The notes: generated by a model not told the origin, from the letters alone. Positions 1 through 11,781 are shown, counted from the stretch's first letter. The stretch is DNA of 64,000 nt from Gracilaria gracilis (GCA_030374805.1 JARGSG010000027.1:641384-705383), one strand, 5' to 3'. A program made the numbers and translations.

Positions 1-424
1 TTACTGGTTGAACCAGCATAGAGCCCCGAACGGGTGGAGGTTTTGGGCATCAGCTCTGGCGTTTCACCCATTGTGGATAAAAAGCCCATTCGGTTCACAC
101 TTGCGGTTGAGTGCCCGGCGTCTCAACCACTCCCTCGCGGTAATCATCAAGACATGTCGGGCGCCGGTCCGTTGCGCGGTCATGGCAGTGGCATCATCAA
201 GTCTAGTTCGCGCGGTGCTGCATTGTACCACAATCGTATCCAAACAGGTTTTCAGAGCCAGCCGGTTCAGTCTTCTTCACATTGAAATCAAGGGATTCAC
301 GAAGGAATCGAAGACCCGTATGGTCCGGAGCCCGAGATTCTTCGTGGGATTTTCTGTTATGGTTTGGAGGCATTCACCACGGCCGATTGGAACGTTTCCA
401 AATATGGTACCTTCGGGATCCATC
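1..424. other. Non-coding or unassigned left edge of window
   Basis: Downstream (in minus orientation) of the copy A chromodomain. Long open frames exist on the plus strand but have no recognisable motif. No LTR-like sequence matching the family-1 5' region at 58.3-58.7 kb was recognised. Confidence 0.3.
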
Positions 425-536
425 AGAAAATGGTTTCGAAAGCGCGTTCGGCGGTATCACCGTCGGCGCCCCAGCCATACCAATGTACGGTGTACTTCAG
501 ACCATCTGAAGTACGGCGGTGACCTACCAAGCGTTC
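425..536 (-). pseudogene. Chromodomain remnant at the end of copy A pol
   Basis: In one minus frame the peptide has the chromodomain signature: HR, a short variable stretch, LKYTVHWYGW, then DT and an acidic or aromatic continuation (ERAFETIF), ending at a TGA. Chromoviral Ty3/gypsy elements carry such a domain after integrase, where it is thought to target insertion to particular chromatin. Position and orientation fit copy A. It is in a different frame from the preceding pol segment, consistent with decay. Confidence 0.6.
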
Positions 537-557
537 TACCGGGAACTCATTAGAAAC

Positions 558-3104
558 CTAAGACGGTATTCCGTCACCACTTTGGTTTAGATTATCATCA
601 GTACCACTAGGGGACGGTGCTTCCTGTGACGGAGCAATTATAATCCCCTTGATTGGTACGTAGTCCAGGTCGTCACCCTGTGCGTCATCATTAACCTCAA
701 TGGGTATTTCGTCTTCCCGGGGCTGAATTCTCAGGACAACCACTAGTGGATCACGCGCGGATTCTCCGCGCTCCTCTCTGGTTTGAACCGTTCAAGGTGC
801 GACCGAATCACGGTATTCTCTTTACCATCTTGGCTTACCGTCACCGTGTGCTCGGTCGCTCGAACTACCTTGAAAGGTCCCGATGATTTCGGGAGAAGCT
901 TGTAATTGATATCCCTTTCAATAGCTTCATCATCGGCTTCATCACCAGATCGTGGTTTAGTTCCCTTCGGAGGGTGATCAATAAAAACAAATTGACCCGG
1001 CGTAGCCGATACCACTTGGGTGACCTTTCGGTCGTAGTCGTCCTTGTACCGATTCTGCGAGGCTGTGAGATTTCTCTGAGCATGCTTGAGAGCACCTCTC
1101 AACCTCTAAAGGGTATTCCGTTTAACCTGTGCCGTTTTGAGCGAGAGGGTGGCTTCTCTTTCTAATGGGTCTCCTTCATCAACAATACCTGGTGGGTGTC
1201 TTAAAAGTATCAGGTCGAACGGCATAGTCTGCGTCGCCCGATGACCCTGAAGGTTATACGCATACGTCGAGGGCTGAACGAGCTCATCCCAACCAGTTTG
1301 GTGTTTCTCTGTGTAGTGATGCAATCTAGATACCAATGTTCGGGTAAAGCGCTCCACTTGCCCATTCGTTTGTGGATGATAGGCAGTGAAGAATTAGTGC
1401 CCAATACCAAGTAGGTTACATACAGCTTCAAAAAACTTCGAAACAAGATTCGAGCCATTGTCTGTAAGTAGATAAAGCGGTGCACCATACGGGCAGATCC
1501 AATTGTTCAAGAACGCGACCGCGAGGGTGGTTGACTTCGTATCTTTCAAAGGTATGGATCTGTTGAGCTTCGAAAACCTGTCCGTAATCACAATGATGTA
1601 CTAATAACCCAGTGGTCTTCGGCAATGGCCCTAAAAGTTCGATTGCTACGAATTCAAGAGGACCCACTGTGGGAAACAAATTCAGGTATTTCCGATGTTT
1701 GCGGAGACCTCCCTGGGTGCGTGCGCATGACTCGCATTGACCTAAAAAGGTATACAAATCATGATCCATATGGGCCCAGTAGTACCCTTGTCTCAAGGTG
1801 TAGTACATTCTCGTACATCCAGGGTGTCTTGATAGACTCGGGTAGTGCAAAAGGTACAGCACCCGTGGGCGCAGCACCTTGGGCACTACCTTCTGAAGAA
1901 ATCCATCATTTGGAGCTCGCCTTCGAAGGAAACCGTTTAGGTCGAAATCGAAGTTTGAGTCCTCCAGACCAACTTGGTCCATGAGAGAACGACAGTAAAC
2001 GTCGTTTGCCTGTTCTATCAGGAATTACTCGCAATTAATAGTCATGACGTCGGTTTCTTCAAGGGCGAGTATCGCTCGAGCGATGGCTCCATTGAACCAT
2101 TTATTCTCTTTAGGTAGAGTCCAGTAACCTTCTAAGGTATCATTATAACCACCAGGGTTTGTAGAGATGAGAAAGCATGGAATATAATCTTCTACCGGTT
2201 CGGTATCCAGACCATCTGAGGTAATAAGAGACATCGCGTCTGCGACATTGTGCTTTAAACCTGGACGGTACTGCACGTCTTACTCGAACTCTGACGACCT
2301 CAACCGCCATCGGGAAGGTCTGTCCGATGCGTCGGCGAGACCGAGTATCCATCGCAGGGCGTCATGGTCGGTTCGAAGCGTAAACCATTCACCATATAGG
2401 TAGGGGCGGAGCATCAACATGCTCCAGACCACAGCTAGACACTTCTTTTCGGTTGTTGTGTCATTCTTTTCTGCAGGGTGCAGAGCACGGCTCCAGTACC
2501 TTATAGGTAGTTTGTCTCCGTTTTCTTGCTCCTGCATAAGACAACCACCAATTTGGGCGTTCGAAGCATCGGTATCCAATGTGTATCGTAAACCAGCTTT
2601 GGGTAGTGCCAAGAAGGGAGGTGTCAAGAGCGCATATTTCAGCGCCGCGAACGCATCTATCTCCTCATTGGTAAGACATTCAAACCTTGTAGGTGGGTCT
2701 TTCAGCAGCTTCCTGTTGAGGGGAGCCACTATTTTGGCAAATCCCTTGATAAACAGGCGGTACACATTGCACAAACCTATAAAGAATTGGATTTTCGTTT
2801 GAGACGTGGGTGGCTTCGCCTCCTCCACGGCCTAGATATTCCGTGGCGTCACTTCTAACCTTCCAGGGCTGATGATATGACCAAGGTAATCTACCTCTTT
2901 GGTGAAGAATTCGCACTTGCGGAGCTTCAGCTTTACTCCAGCTTCCCTCAAAAGGTTTAGAACTTCCCTAACATGGTGGAAGTGTTTCTCTACCTTTCGG
3001 GAATATATGATTACATCATCGATGTTCACCAGAGCGGTTCTCCACTTCACCTTCGAAAGTATTATATCTAACGCCCTCTGAAAGGTAGCGTCTGTGTTCT
3101 GCAA
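558..3104 (-). pseudogene. gypsy pol remnant: RT (C-terminal half), RNase H, integrase
   Basis: Decayed polyprotein read on the minus strand. Near 3,020 the RT active site reads NIDD where the family has YIDD, so the aromatic residue is lost. The RT connection follows (YLGHIISPG, then an FIGLCNVYR stretch), then RNase H (TDAS, YWSRAL, TEKKCLAVVW, RTDHDAL) at about 2,830-2,280. The integrase HHCC zinc finger (LLHYP, RHPG, CESC) lies near 1,850-1,700, with the integrase core after it. The first catalytic Asp of the core reads Glu (FVAIELLG). The C-terminal part (1,102-743) is the usual post-integrase domain that precedes a chromodomain. Several stops and frame changes (near 2,830, 2,280, 2,025, 1,400 and 1,105) make it non-functional. 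Confidence 0.85.
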
Positions 3105-3426
3105 AAGCTAGTTTTTGGCGAGGGTCGCGCAGAATTTGGCAAGGGTCGTCCAGTAAATTATTTGGAAAATCACCTTGTGCTGCTTCTCAAAATTTTGCCG
3201 GAAATTTTTTGGGTCGCTCACTATTGGTCCGCAGGAAATACTCCGTGGTATTCCGGTCGCGCTAGTTTGCTCTTCCAGGATTAACTGCGCAGTTTTCCAC
3301 CAAGCACAGTTTCTGTTTCCACATTGGGTGCACATTAAACGTCTCAATAAGTGGAATACTCGCATCCACCCTATGGAATAGTAGCGCTAGTTCCGACGCT
3401 TCCTATTCAACCAGAGTTTCCTTTAT
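3105..3426. other. Unassigned interval at the truncated end of copy A
   Basis: The sequence changes abruptly at the truncation point of copy A. It contains repeated GAGGGTCG/AAGGGTCG-like words and a small minus ORF with no recognisable motif. No gene or terminal repeat is supported. Confidence 0.3.
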
Positions 3427-3828
3427 TTGTATCTATTAACCTATCTGATGCCTATCGTGATCGCTATTCTAATCCCTATTCACTACATTAGCAGAGCTCT
3501 ATTCAATGGCATCGGCGACCGTCAACCTCACCAGGTTCCGCATCGTTTCAGCAATATTAGTAGTTGGTTCAGAAGTATGAAGCGTGGAAAAATAACCCTA
3601 CCAAAGAACCCAAACGTCCGCATCTTAGCAAAAGGAGATTCTCCGAAATGGTTCGTACAACTTCCTAATCGCATGATGTCCGACATCATGCGATTAGGAA
3701 GTGAAAAAACTGTTTCGGAAATCGTCAATCATGTTTTGCGCACCGCGCGCGAGAAATTGAACGCGAAACGGAGTAGATATCGCCTTCGTCGAAGCGCAAT
3801 GGGAAAACGTAGTCAGCTTCAGATGTAA
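3427..3828 (+). CDS. Hypothetical ORF, 133 codons, possible membrane segment
   Basis: Open frame whose listed first codon is not an ATG. The first ~25 residues are hydrophobic (LLTYLMPIVIAILIPI) and could be a signal anchor; the rest is basic (many Arg/Lys toward the end). Part of the frame is written by a 43-bp inverted repeat, so residues 79-92 are an accident of that palindrome. I do not recognise the protein. It may be spurious; there is no supporting neighbour or motif. Confidence 0.2.
   Translation: MYLLTYLMPIVIAILIPIHYISRALFNGIGDRQPHQVPHRFSNISSWFRSMKRGKITLPKNPNVRILAKGDSPKWFVQLPNRMMSDIMRLGSEKTVSEIVNHVLRTAREKLNAKRSRYRLRRSAMGKRSQLQM
3660..3702. repeat. Near-perfect inverted repeat, 21-bp arms, 1-bp spacer
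   Basis: ACTTCCTAATCGCATGATGT plus C forms the left arm; its exact reverse complement follows after a single C. The pairing breaks immediately outside. It would form a strong hairpin or cruciform. It may be a foldback footprint or a dimeric protein site; no gene boundary is seen nearby. Confidence 0.9.
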
Positions 3829-4244
3829 AAGGGAGAAAACGTCGTTTTTAAACGTACCAGAAGCCAATGACCTACATCAGCATCAACTGGGACGCTGGTT
3901 TGGACGACGATCCAGTTTATGGAGGAGGCGAGGCCACAGAGAATTTTGCGCGTCGTAGGCCGAGATCGGACAAGTATACAGATATATCGTTGTCAATCCA
4001 CAGAATTATTTTCAGTGGTGGTAATCAGGGTTGAACTCTGGCGTCAAGATCGACGTGTCCTTGCGTTCCCATTTTGAACGAAAGCGCGTGATTTAAAATC
4101 AAATCTATTCTCCACCCCTTCCTCTGTCCTTAGCATCCTCCCCACCGTCCTTCCGTCTTCGGCTTCTCTTCCGTGCTTGTTCCGTTCCTCTTCTCTCAGC
4201 CCTTTTCCTCCATTATGGTTTAGTACTGCAGGAACAAACAGCAC
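3829..4244. other. Unassigned spacer left of the Plavaka-like gene
   Basis: No convincing ORF. Pyrimidine-rich toward the right end (about 4,100-4,200), directly ahead of the transposase zinc-finger coding region. It may contain the element's 5' end or promoter, but I could not identify a terminal inverted repeat. Confidence 0.3.
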
Positions 4245-7200
4245 GGTTGTCCGTTCATGGCGCGAGGAGTGTTTTTGCTTCAGAGACACGTCAGTCAGTG
4301 TCCTCACCGTGACAAAGCCATTACATATGGTGAGCACAGCATTCGACGGAGCAAGCGTTTCAAGTTATCTGCCCCATCTCCAAACCCTTGTTCTTCGGAA
4401 ACCGTTACAGCTCGCTGCCGTACTGCCGAGTCTTTCTCTCCCAAAGAAAAAGAGGTCTCCATTCCACCGGAACCTCCGGAACCAGACCGAATTGAGTCGA
4501 GTTCTAAACCTCCGTCATCCTCTCTCCCACCCTTTGAAACCTCAATTAGAAACGACTCTACTCCTCCACCTTCCGAAGAGTCGCTCGACGCTCTTCACAT
4601 TGATTATCTTACCGTCTGTTTCGCTTCCGTAGCCTCCAACCTTGGTCACCGCGAGGCAGACGAGCTCATTGGTCTTCTTCGGAACCCCCGCTTCTCCCAG
4701 AAGCGCTTCAACGAAACCATTACCAGTTCCGAGCGCTGTATGGAACTCAAGAACGCTATCTTCGAACGATATGCTTCCAACGATGGATTCAAACGAAGCT
4801 CTATCTCCCCACTAGGATGTAAGTTCAGCGCCACCCTCTACACGAGAGACCCTATTGAGACCCTCCTCAAGCAGCTCCAGTTGGCCAACAGCGAAAAAAA
4901 CTTCTTCCATCCTATCACCCAGACCGACTCCGCTAAAATTTTCCATCCCATGTCCACAACTCTCGCAAGAGACGCCAGCTCCAAGCTGAAGGAAGTGGTC
5001 ATGGGCTCCTTGGATAATAGAATAGTTTGGCATACTCAAGAAATAAGTTTCCGTGAATCTTTCGTAGGTCTTCTGCAGGTGTACACCGATAAGTCTTCAA
5101 CAACTCTAAAGCAAACTTCGGTCACCGCCTATTCCCTTCATCTCGTTTTCCTCAACTTTTCCGACCATCTACGCCGCAAATGTATCCGCGAGGACCTCAC
5201 GGTGGTTGCGTACTTCCCTACAGCTCTCGAAGAAGTTTTTCTTCGCATGCAGATTCCATGCCCTTCGTTTCCGGCAAATATCTCCGCGATGCGAGCATGC
5301 AGATTCTGCATCACTCCCTTCGTCGTATTATAGAGCCTATTCTAAACCTCGCATTGAAAGGAATTGGGTTCACCCGGAAAGACAAAGTTCATCGGGTATG
5401 CCATCCACTGTTGGCAAGTTACTGCGCAGACATACCTGAAGGAAAAGATATTCTGTCTATTCTTCATGGCATAAAGACCGGACGCCTTTGTCAGAGATTC
5501 CAGGTGCCACGCTCAGCTTTATCTAGTGATGTGCCTACCTCTTTCTTTTTGCGCACACAGAACCAGACGAAACGACTAAGGGAAACATATTCCGCAGTCT
5601 TGGAAAATGCAGAGCAAGAAGACCTTGAACGACGTCCCCGTCGAGCTAAGACAAAAGAGCTCAGGCAGATTCTCTGATGCGCTCCAACTCCGTATCTCTT
5701 ACCCCATCTTTTCTAGAAAGCCCTTTCATCCTTCATTTCATACCAGGACCTTCTCCTTACAGCCTCTTTTCCTTCAAACCGTTGCAAAACCTTCATCTTG
5801 GCATATCAAACCTCATTAAAAACAGCCACCATTGAGCGACTCCAGTTACACAGGCTGTCAACCACCATAGGAGCATCCGCACCGCGCTCCTTCCAAACAG
5901 TTCGCACGCAACTTCTAAACCATGCAAATGCCATCCTCGCCATCATGGAAAGGGACTTCTCCGCTAGAGGCTTGCACATAGACTTTTCTACACAAGAAAA
6001 AGGCAAGTCTCTCAACGGTATATTCACCGCCGAGGGTCTACGCGGAATGCTGGAGGAAAAGAACTACAAAGCACTGGACATTTTTTTCCCATTCATAAGC
6101 GCTTTCTTTGATACATGTTGTAGAGAACATGAAACAGCACCTATCATAATCATCTTCACACAATACTCAGACTTGATCGGCGCCATTTTCAGGTACAATC
6201 TAGAACCACACTGGAACGAAATCTCTCTCTAAGCTCTCCAGGCCCAGATTACAGCCTTCAAACAATGTACGACCAGAACATTAGCCGACTTCCACCCCTC
6301 TAGACTTGAAACGTTGAAGTTTCATCTACTTGAACATCTCGTCGAGGTATCAGACGTCTAGGAGGTATCCAATACTACGATGCAGGGATACATGAGCACG
6401 CCCACCTCTTATTCGAAAGGCATTATCTGCGAACGTCGAGAAGAACGGCAACGGCTGTGCAGGAAACCATTCGCTCTATCGACCATGAAAATGTGAGAAA
6501 GAAATAGATTGGTGAGAATCTCCAAGAAGGCATGGCACGTGTACCATACGCTTCTCTAATACCTTCTATTCAACTTCATCGATTTACGAAGAGGGGTCGT
6601 TCGATAACCATGGGACAACTTCGACACTACGTTATGCGGCTCTCCTCATCTTCACTGACGCTATCTGATATTAAGAAAGACCTCCAGGATAATGATACAA
6701 TCTCCATTCTAGACCAAATTGAGGAACAAGCACTTCCACCGTTCCTCAGCCTGGTTGAGGAGACGCTCGAAGATAACTACATATCCCACTTACCGGAGAA
6801 GATCAGGATAACACTCGTGAACTCAGCAGTTGTAAGAGGTGGTAGGGTTCCCGCTCTACGACATTTTGAGGCCTCGTCCAATTCTATCGTCCTAGGTAGA
6901 AACAAGTACCCTGTCAACCAAAGGGTGTTTTCCTCTCCAGCTTTCGGACCGAGCAGGAAGCCCAAATTTTCGACCATCTTGGTCAAAGAAGAACAAGATG
7001 CAACATGGGTTGCTCAAGTAGTCGCTCTTGTTCGTGTGTTTGTTCTCGAATACTCGAGCCGTGTCCCAGAAGTGGCACTCGTTCGGTATTTTGAGGTATT
7101 GCCTCCTGCAACAGCTTTGAACAATGTTTTGCAATGCATATCTTTACGTTGGGCTACAAGTGATGAGCAAAACCTCGCCATTCAAAACTAAAGAGCTCAG

Positions 7201-7403
7201 AACACCTCACTCCTTGGTATGGAATGGTTCCGGGTTCAGCAATACAGGGAACAGTACATATAGTTCGTTCTAATTATCCAGCCCAGCCAATTTCTTCTAC
7301 ACTCCAATGGTTCCAACATCGATTCTACATCAATAAGTTTTATCATGAGTCTGTTCAAAACCCAACTGAACCCGAAGAACCCCGTATAGAAGTAGAACAG
7401 TAA
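4245..7403 (+). pseudogene. Plavaka/CACTA-like transposase, decayed
   Basis: Several plus-strand segments in different frames read as one protein of about 1,000 codons. At 4,245-4,300 a C-x-x-...-LLQRH-x3-C pattern fits the N-terminal C2H2-type finger of Plavaka transposases. Around 5,300-5,560 is the characteristic core: a LHHSLRRI helix, then HPLLASYCADIPEGK and a Cys-containing tail resembling the family's H-P-x-L-x(3)-Y-x-D-x-PE segment. At 5,800-6,230 are GKSLNGIFTAEGLRGML and LDIFFPFISAF, and the 3' end (7,254-7,403) has VHIV...WFQHRFYINKFY as in Plavaka C-termini. Frame changes near 5,250-5,300, 5,680-5,800, 6,235-6,530 and 7,190-7,250 show it is dead. The family call is from motif memory; a KDZ-type relative is the alternative. 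Confidence 0.6.
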
Positions 7404-7414
7404 AAGATTCCCAG

Positions 7415-9710
7415 TCATTCTTCTTGTTCATTGTCACCACGTTGCAATTCTCTCCTCACTGGTGTGCTACTTCCAAAACACAGCAAATCCATCTCCTTGA
7501 AATCCATGTCCCTTTTTTCACGCTCTCCTATAAAACAATCTGTAACTGATTTTATTCTCTTGCTCACGTTCTCAACAAAGAAACGTTCACGCAACGTTAG
7601 GTATGTCTTTCCGCTAGAGGGCATTCGAAACGCTACCGTAGCCTCTCTCATATCATTCCCCAGCACTCCAGTCCATTCATGTGCTGCACTCCCATAGTGA
7701 TGGAACTCATTGAAATAACCTCTCTGTATATGTTGCCGGACATCTTCCAACAACAATTTCAAACAGAGAGGTAATTACTCCGCAATACTTCTTCGCGAAC
7801 TGTTTCTGCTTTTGCCCACCTCTCGGGGATTGAGCAGTAACAAGAGTGACAACCATCAGAATCCATGCGTCTAAGCGTGCAAGTGTCAGTATCGTGCCAT
7901 CCACTAATTTCCTTTCCTCTTTATCCTCAACATCATACGCAAAGAAGTCCTTCAACACTTCTACGCCTACCGTGTTTCTGAAGAACAAGTCTTGGTCGTT
8001 CGTGTCCATTTCATCCCCGTCATTCTTAGCCTTCGAATACTTCAAACGATGAAGCGGTGCCAACCTCCACCATGACATGTTGGGGGTTCCATTCGCACCG
8101 AGTCGCAAGATGTTCTCTTGTGCTTCTTTCAGCTGCTGTTCAACTTCATCGGCATTTTCTTCTACCACTTTCGTTCTTCTACATATTAGATCATAACCCA
8201 ACAACAAAAACAATTATCCCTTGTATTTAGCTTTCGCATCCCCAAAACATCACTGATTGTCTGTTTCATAATCTTCCTTAGACACATATCCGTACATACT
8301 TCTAATATGCACCTTTCTGTGAGAGAGGCCTGTCTAATTCCTTCCCAACGCACTTTTTTCAACTCACTCTGTACCATAGTCTTCAGCAGCGCATCCGCAC
8401 CCCCTTCAACAGATGGTGTGAACATTCCAAAACTGGCGAGAAGCTCCACAGGATTCTTGGGAACCATCACGACACCATCCCCTTCGTTTCAAATTATCCC
8501 TTCTCCATTCTCCGTCGCTCCCTCCAATATCTCAGCTTGATTGATCCAATTCCTTGAAGGGTTCCCACCTTCAAAACACAGTTCACTGGTCTATCTCCTG
8601 GCGTAAGTTACATATTGTGATACAATCCTCGCGCATTCCCTCGAAACGCATCTCTTGGAGCGATTCGATGCTTCTTTCGTCCAGTTCGTCCGGGTTCACC
8701 GGTACGGGAAGTGTCACTTCCCTCCTGCTTCAATGCACCACGTAAACCTTCAATCACCAGTTCTTTCTACTCAAGCTCAGTCCTCAATGCTGTGCTCTGC
8801 TTTTGCGCAACCTTTACAAGGATTCCCCGTATCATCAAATCCTCCTCCAACTTCTTCACCTTTGCTTTCAAACTATTGATTTCTTTCAGCAAATCTCTGT
8901 GGTTTTCAGAAGACGTGATTTCTTTCTCGACAGTTCCCCTCTCTTTTTCCTCCTCCTGCACCACTTCATGTACCTCCCTTGTTTCCTGTACTCCATCTAC
9001 TTCTGTTCTTCGTGGAACAGTAGAGGTTAGAGTTTTCTTCATTGCACGATATACTGGAGTTATTTCATCCCCTGCATTATCCGCATTGTCCACAGTGTCA
9101 GCCACAGGCCACTCAGAGTTCTCCTCTCTGAGTCTTTTTAGCCCTGACAAATCCGAGTTCCGAAGATTTCCCCTTCTCACACGCTGTATGCCGACCCGTC
9201 GGGGCTTCAAGGCAACTGTAGACGCCCTTCGCGTCGAAAATGGTGATGGCCGTGGAATGGTTGTGGGATAGCCCACATTCCGTTGTAGGTCTTTTGCAGT
9301 GGGACTACCTTACAGTTCAGAGACACGGACATTCTCTTGTTCCTCTTGTGAAAATCGAACCTTTTCCACAATATCCCTTGTCAACGAACATGCCGGTTCT
9401 CGGGCTTTCGGAACCCGTGAAATTTCTTCGGAGCTGAGGTTCAACGTTGCCAGTGGACCGCTTTGGGGAGCTCAGCGATGGCCTACTTTAACGTACATCG
9501 CTAGTGTTCCCAGAGGTATTTTTGCGCCGAGAATGGCGGTGACCGACGGTGGGATTAGGCCTTTGGTTGGCCTTCGCTGCTGGTGATTGACGTGGCGTTG
9601 TTTTAGCAGCCACTCGTGTTGAACTTCTGTTATCCTCACCAAGTTTCTCCTTCTTCCCTACAGGCTTCTTGTGCGACTGGGTGCCACGCGTTCTTGCCTT
9701 CTCTACCATG
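7415..9710 (-). pseudogene. Convergent coiled-coil companion gene of the Plavaka-like element
   Basis: Minus-strand segments join into one decayed gene running toward the transposase; the two stop codons lie about 12 bases apart. The N-terminus (from an ATG near 9,710) is strongly basic (KARTRG, KKPVGKKEK). Next come acidic stretches and a long predicted coiled coil at about 9,000-8,770 (LLKEINSLKAKVKKLEEDL). A helical region follows (DELDERSIESLQEMRFEGM, about 8,660), then a C-terminal globular part with FHHYGSAAHEWTGVLG and LRERFFVENVSKR. Frame changes near 9,290-9,480, 8,470-8,760, 8,200 and 7,760. I do not recognise the family. Tail-to-tail placement suggests an accessory (DNA-binding or oligomerising) protein of the same element, by analogy to the two-gene CACTA elements. 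Confidence 0.4.
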
Positions 9711-9929
9711 TTGTTAATTGATATCAATGCCCAAGTTGAGGAAATAAAACAGGGAAGACAAAGAGATTGGAGATTAAAGGGGATTCGGAGAACGGTGTGA
9801 AAGAGCGAAGGTGGTTGGACACGGAAGGTAGTATGATGAATGGAATAGTGAAATCAATAACGGTCAGTTAACAGAACCTTTGTAAATCATTGGAAACTAA
9901 AAGTCGTGCAGCGAGAAAAAGGGAGTTTC

Positions 9930-10990
9930 CTATAGACCTCGCAACCACTCCTCGTCCTCAGTGGGATCAGGAGTGAGAGCCCAGTCTCAATTGTACTCCG
10001 CAACCTAACTGACATAGAGCTCCTCACCAACTTCTATCTGTCTCTCAGCAGTAACGCGAAGAAGTGTATACTTGATAAGTTCGGACTTCGACTATATGAC
10101 GGGTTTGGTCTCACGAATTATCAGATTTGGGCTTCGTTTCCTTTCGGACCGCGGCAGTGCTAGGTCTTCATCTCCAGCATGGTATCCAGCATCATTAATA
10201 TAGCCTGCTATACAGAAAGCAGCGGGGACAATATATACCTCGCTCTCTTTCGTATCGCTCTTCACCAGGCCGGTTCTTCAAGCTTGAGAACTCTCAAACA
10301 CTTGCAGTCACCATCATCGATAACAGCTTGTATCTCTGAGGGGTAGCGCGAAGAATTTCCGTTCCGGTCAAACATGATCCACTCCCCGATACGCTTCCGC
10401 TCCATCTTACACAGACAATCGTGGGTGCATATAGTTTGTTTATCATTCAGAAACTCTGCAGCCAAAAGTCGGAGATTTTCATCCCGTTCATTATCGAGAG
10501 ATTGTGGAAACCCTCCGATATCTGGTTGTGGAAGTACACCTCTTTCTATACGCGTACTTTGCGATGGAGAAGCGATTCCATCTTCTCGAGATTAAAGAAC
10601 CTGGTACGTTAACGACTGCAAGTCCATAAATATATAAGGACCGAGCATATCGTCAGCATTAGGATGCACAGTGAACCTGGCGAAGATACCCCAGGCATAA
10701 ACTGCTTCACAAACTGCAAACACGAGTCTATCACAATTGCTTTTTGCGAAGGACGTCAAGCTTGGTATGTACGGAGCGACTTCGTTTCCATCCAAAGCAC
10801 GTCTCCTTTTCAATGGCTTTCTCGAAAGAACAGCTGATTTTGCAGAGATTCTCCTTTTCTCCTTCTCATTCATGATATCTGCTAGCATTGACATAAAGAG
10901 AACAGCCTCGAAACGAGTCGCCGGTCGTTCCACCTGAACCTCTTTGGGCCATTGCCCAGTCGTCCTGTTTTCCGAAGAATGTAATACGAA
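9930..10990 (-). pseudogene. SET-domain-like protein, decayed
   Basis: Minus-strand coding text runs through one in-frame TAA (10,592) and a frameshift near 10,262. Upstream of the first ATG-less open frame the reading extends to about 10,990 (...TTGQWPKEVQ...). The N-terminal half is basic to helical with no recognised motif. The C-terminal half looks like a SET methyltransferase core: EVYIVPAAF then GYINDAG, a gap, then LRVTAERQIEVGEELYVSY and an EYN, which parallels the SET pattern of an N/H-rich segment followed by A-x-R-x-I-x-x-GEEL-x-x-x-Y-G. The conserved NHS-type tripeptide is not evident. It lies head-to-tail upstream of the coiled-coil gene, so it may be a captured host gene or a third element gene. 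Confidence 0.4.
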
Positions 10991-10999
10991 CCTTTCCCT

Positions 11000-11441
11000 A
11001 AGGGAATGAAACTTTTACTCTTCCACGAAGATATTGGTCTGTCTAAAATCCAATAATATAAATATATATAGCAATAGAGTTGTTTGAATCCTACACTAAT
11101 GTCACAGGGGCGACTGTCTGGCGCGGATACCGTCCGCTCGATACATACCGCTGTATAGCCGTAGGCAAAACACGCGCATCTCTACTGACTACTGTCACGC
11201 ACGAATGCTCGTGCGCAAACATCATATAAGTCATTCCTTTACAGAATAGGCTCACATGAAGTTAAACCCGTCTTCACGGGGACTTTGATCCTAGTAAGAC
11301 ACTTATGGGGCTGCATTTTTTAGTCACGTTAGTATAGTGAGCATTGCTGCGGATGCTCCGGAAACACCCTAAATTAGTGTGTTGGGGTGGGTTTCAATCC
11401 CTCCAAACGCATCCAGGACCGTTGGTCTAGACCGCTCCCCG
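11000..11441. other. AT-rich spacer without a gene
   Basis: Contains an AT-rich run near 11,050-11,075 (AATATAAATATATATAG) and no convincing ORF. Separates the SET-like gene from the palindromic element. Confidence 0.4.
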
Positions 11442-11781
11442 GACAGCGGACCCCGGTGTCGCGGCGCTTCATCGGTGCACCGATGTAGCACCACTGCACA
11501 TCGGTCCGCTGTCCAAAAAATTAAAATTTCTTTTTGCCCTGCCGCCCCGGTCGGTCTCGAATATCTGTATTCGGGGCACACGCGTTACTGCTACTGGATA
11601 TCGCGTTTGCAGAAACATCGCAGCAGCCATGTACAACTAACTCCCGTTCGGGTCTGTTTCACAGCCCCCTGTACTACATTTTCCAGTAGCTTACGCAGGT
11701 CTGTTGTCCTCACTACGGCCCGGGCATCATGGCGCTTCATCGGTGCACCGATGAAGCGCCACGACACCTGGGTCCGCTGTC
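11442..11781. mobile_element. Small palindromic inverted-repeat element (MITE/foldback-like)
   Basis: The left 44 bases (11,442-11,485, starting GACAGCGGACC) match the reverse complement of 11,738-11,781 at 42 of 44 positions. Each end is itself palindromic: the right end holds a perfect 30-bp palindrome centred on GGTGCACC (11,731-11,760), and the left end is bracketed by GGACAGCGGACC and its exact reverse complement (11,441-11,514). The 210-250 bp interior has no gene. No target duplication was identified, so the exact ends are uncertain. Confidence 0.6.

Larger units (their letters stand above)
425..3104 (-). mobile_element. Family-1 Ty3/gypsy element, 3' part (copy A), truncated
   Basis: Minus-strand remnant of the same family as the element at 58.3-64 kb: the protein text around the RT-RNase H joint, the connector and the integrase zinc finger is nearly the same in both. 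Only the second half of the reverse transcriptase onward is present. Homology stops abruptly near 3,105, and no gag, protease or 5' LTR is seen to the right. At the left it runs through integrase into a degraded chromodomain ending near 425. No 3' LTR was recognised in the first 420 bases. Confidence 0.85.

Noticed and set aside
8..553. 181-codon plus-strand ORF at the left edge
   Set aside because: Antisense to the copy A chromodomain and its 3' region; no motif.
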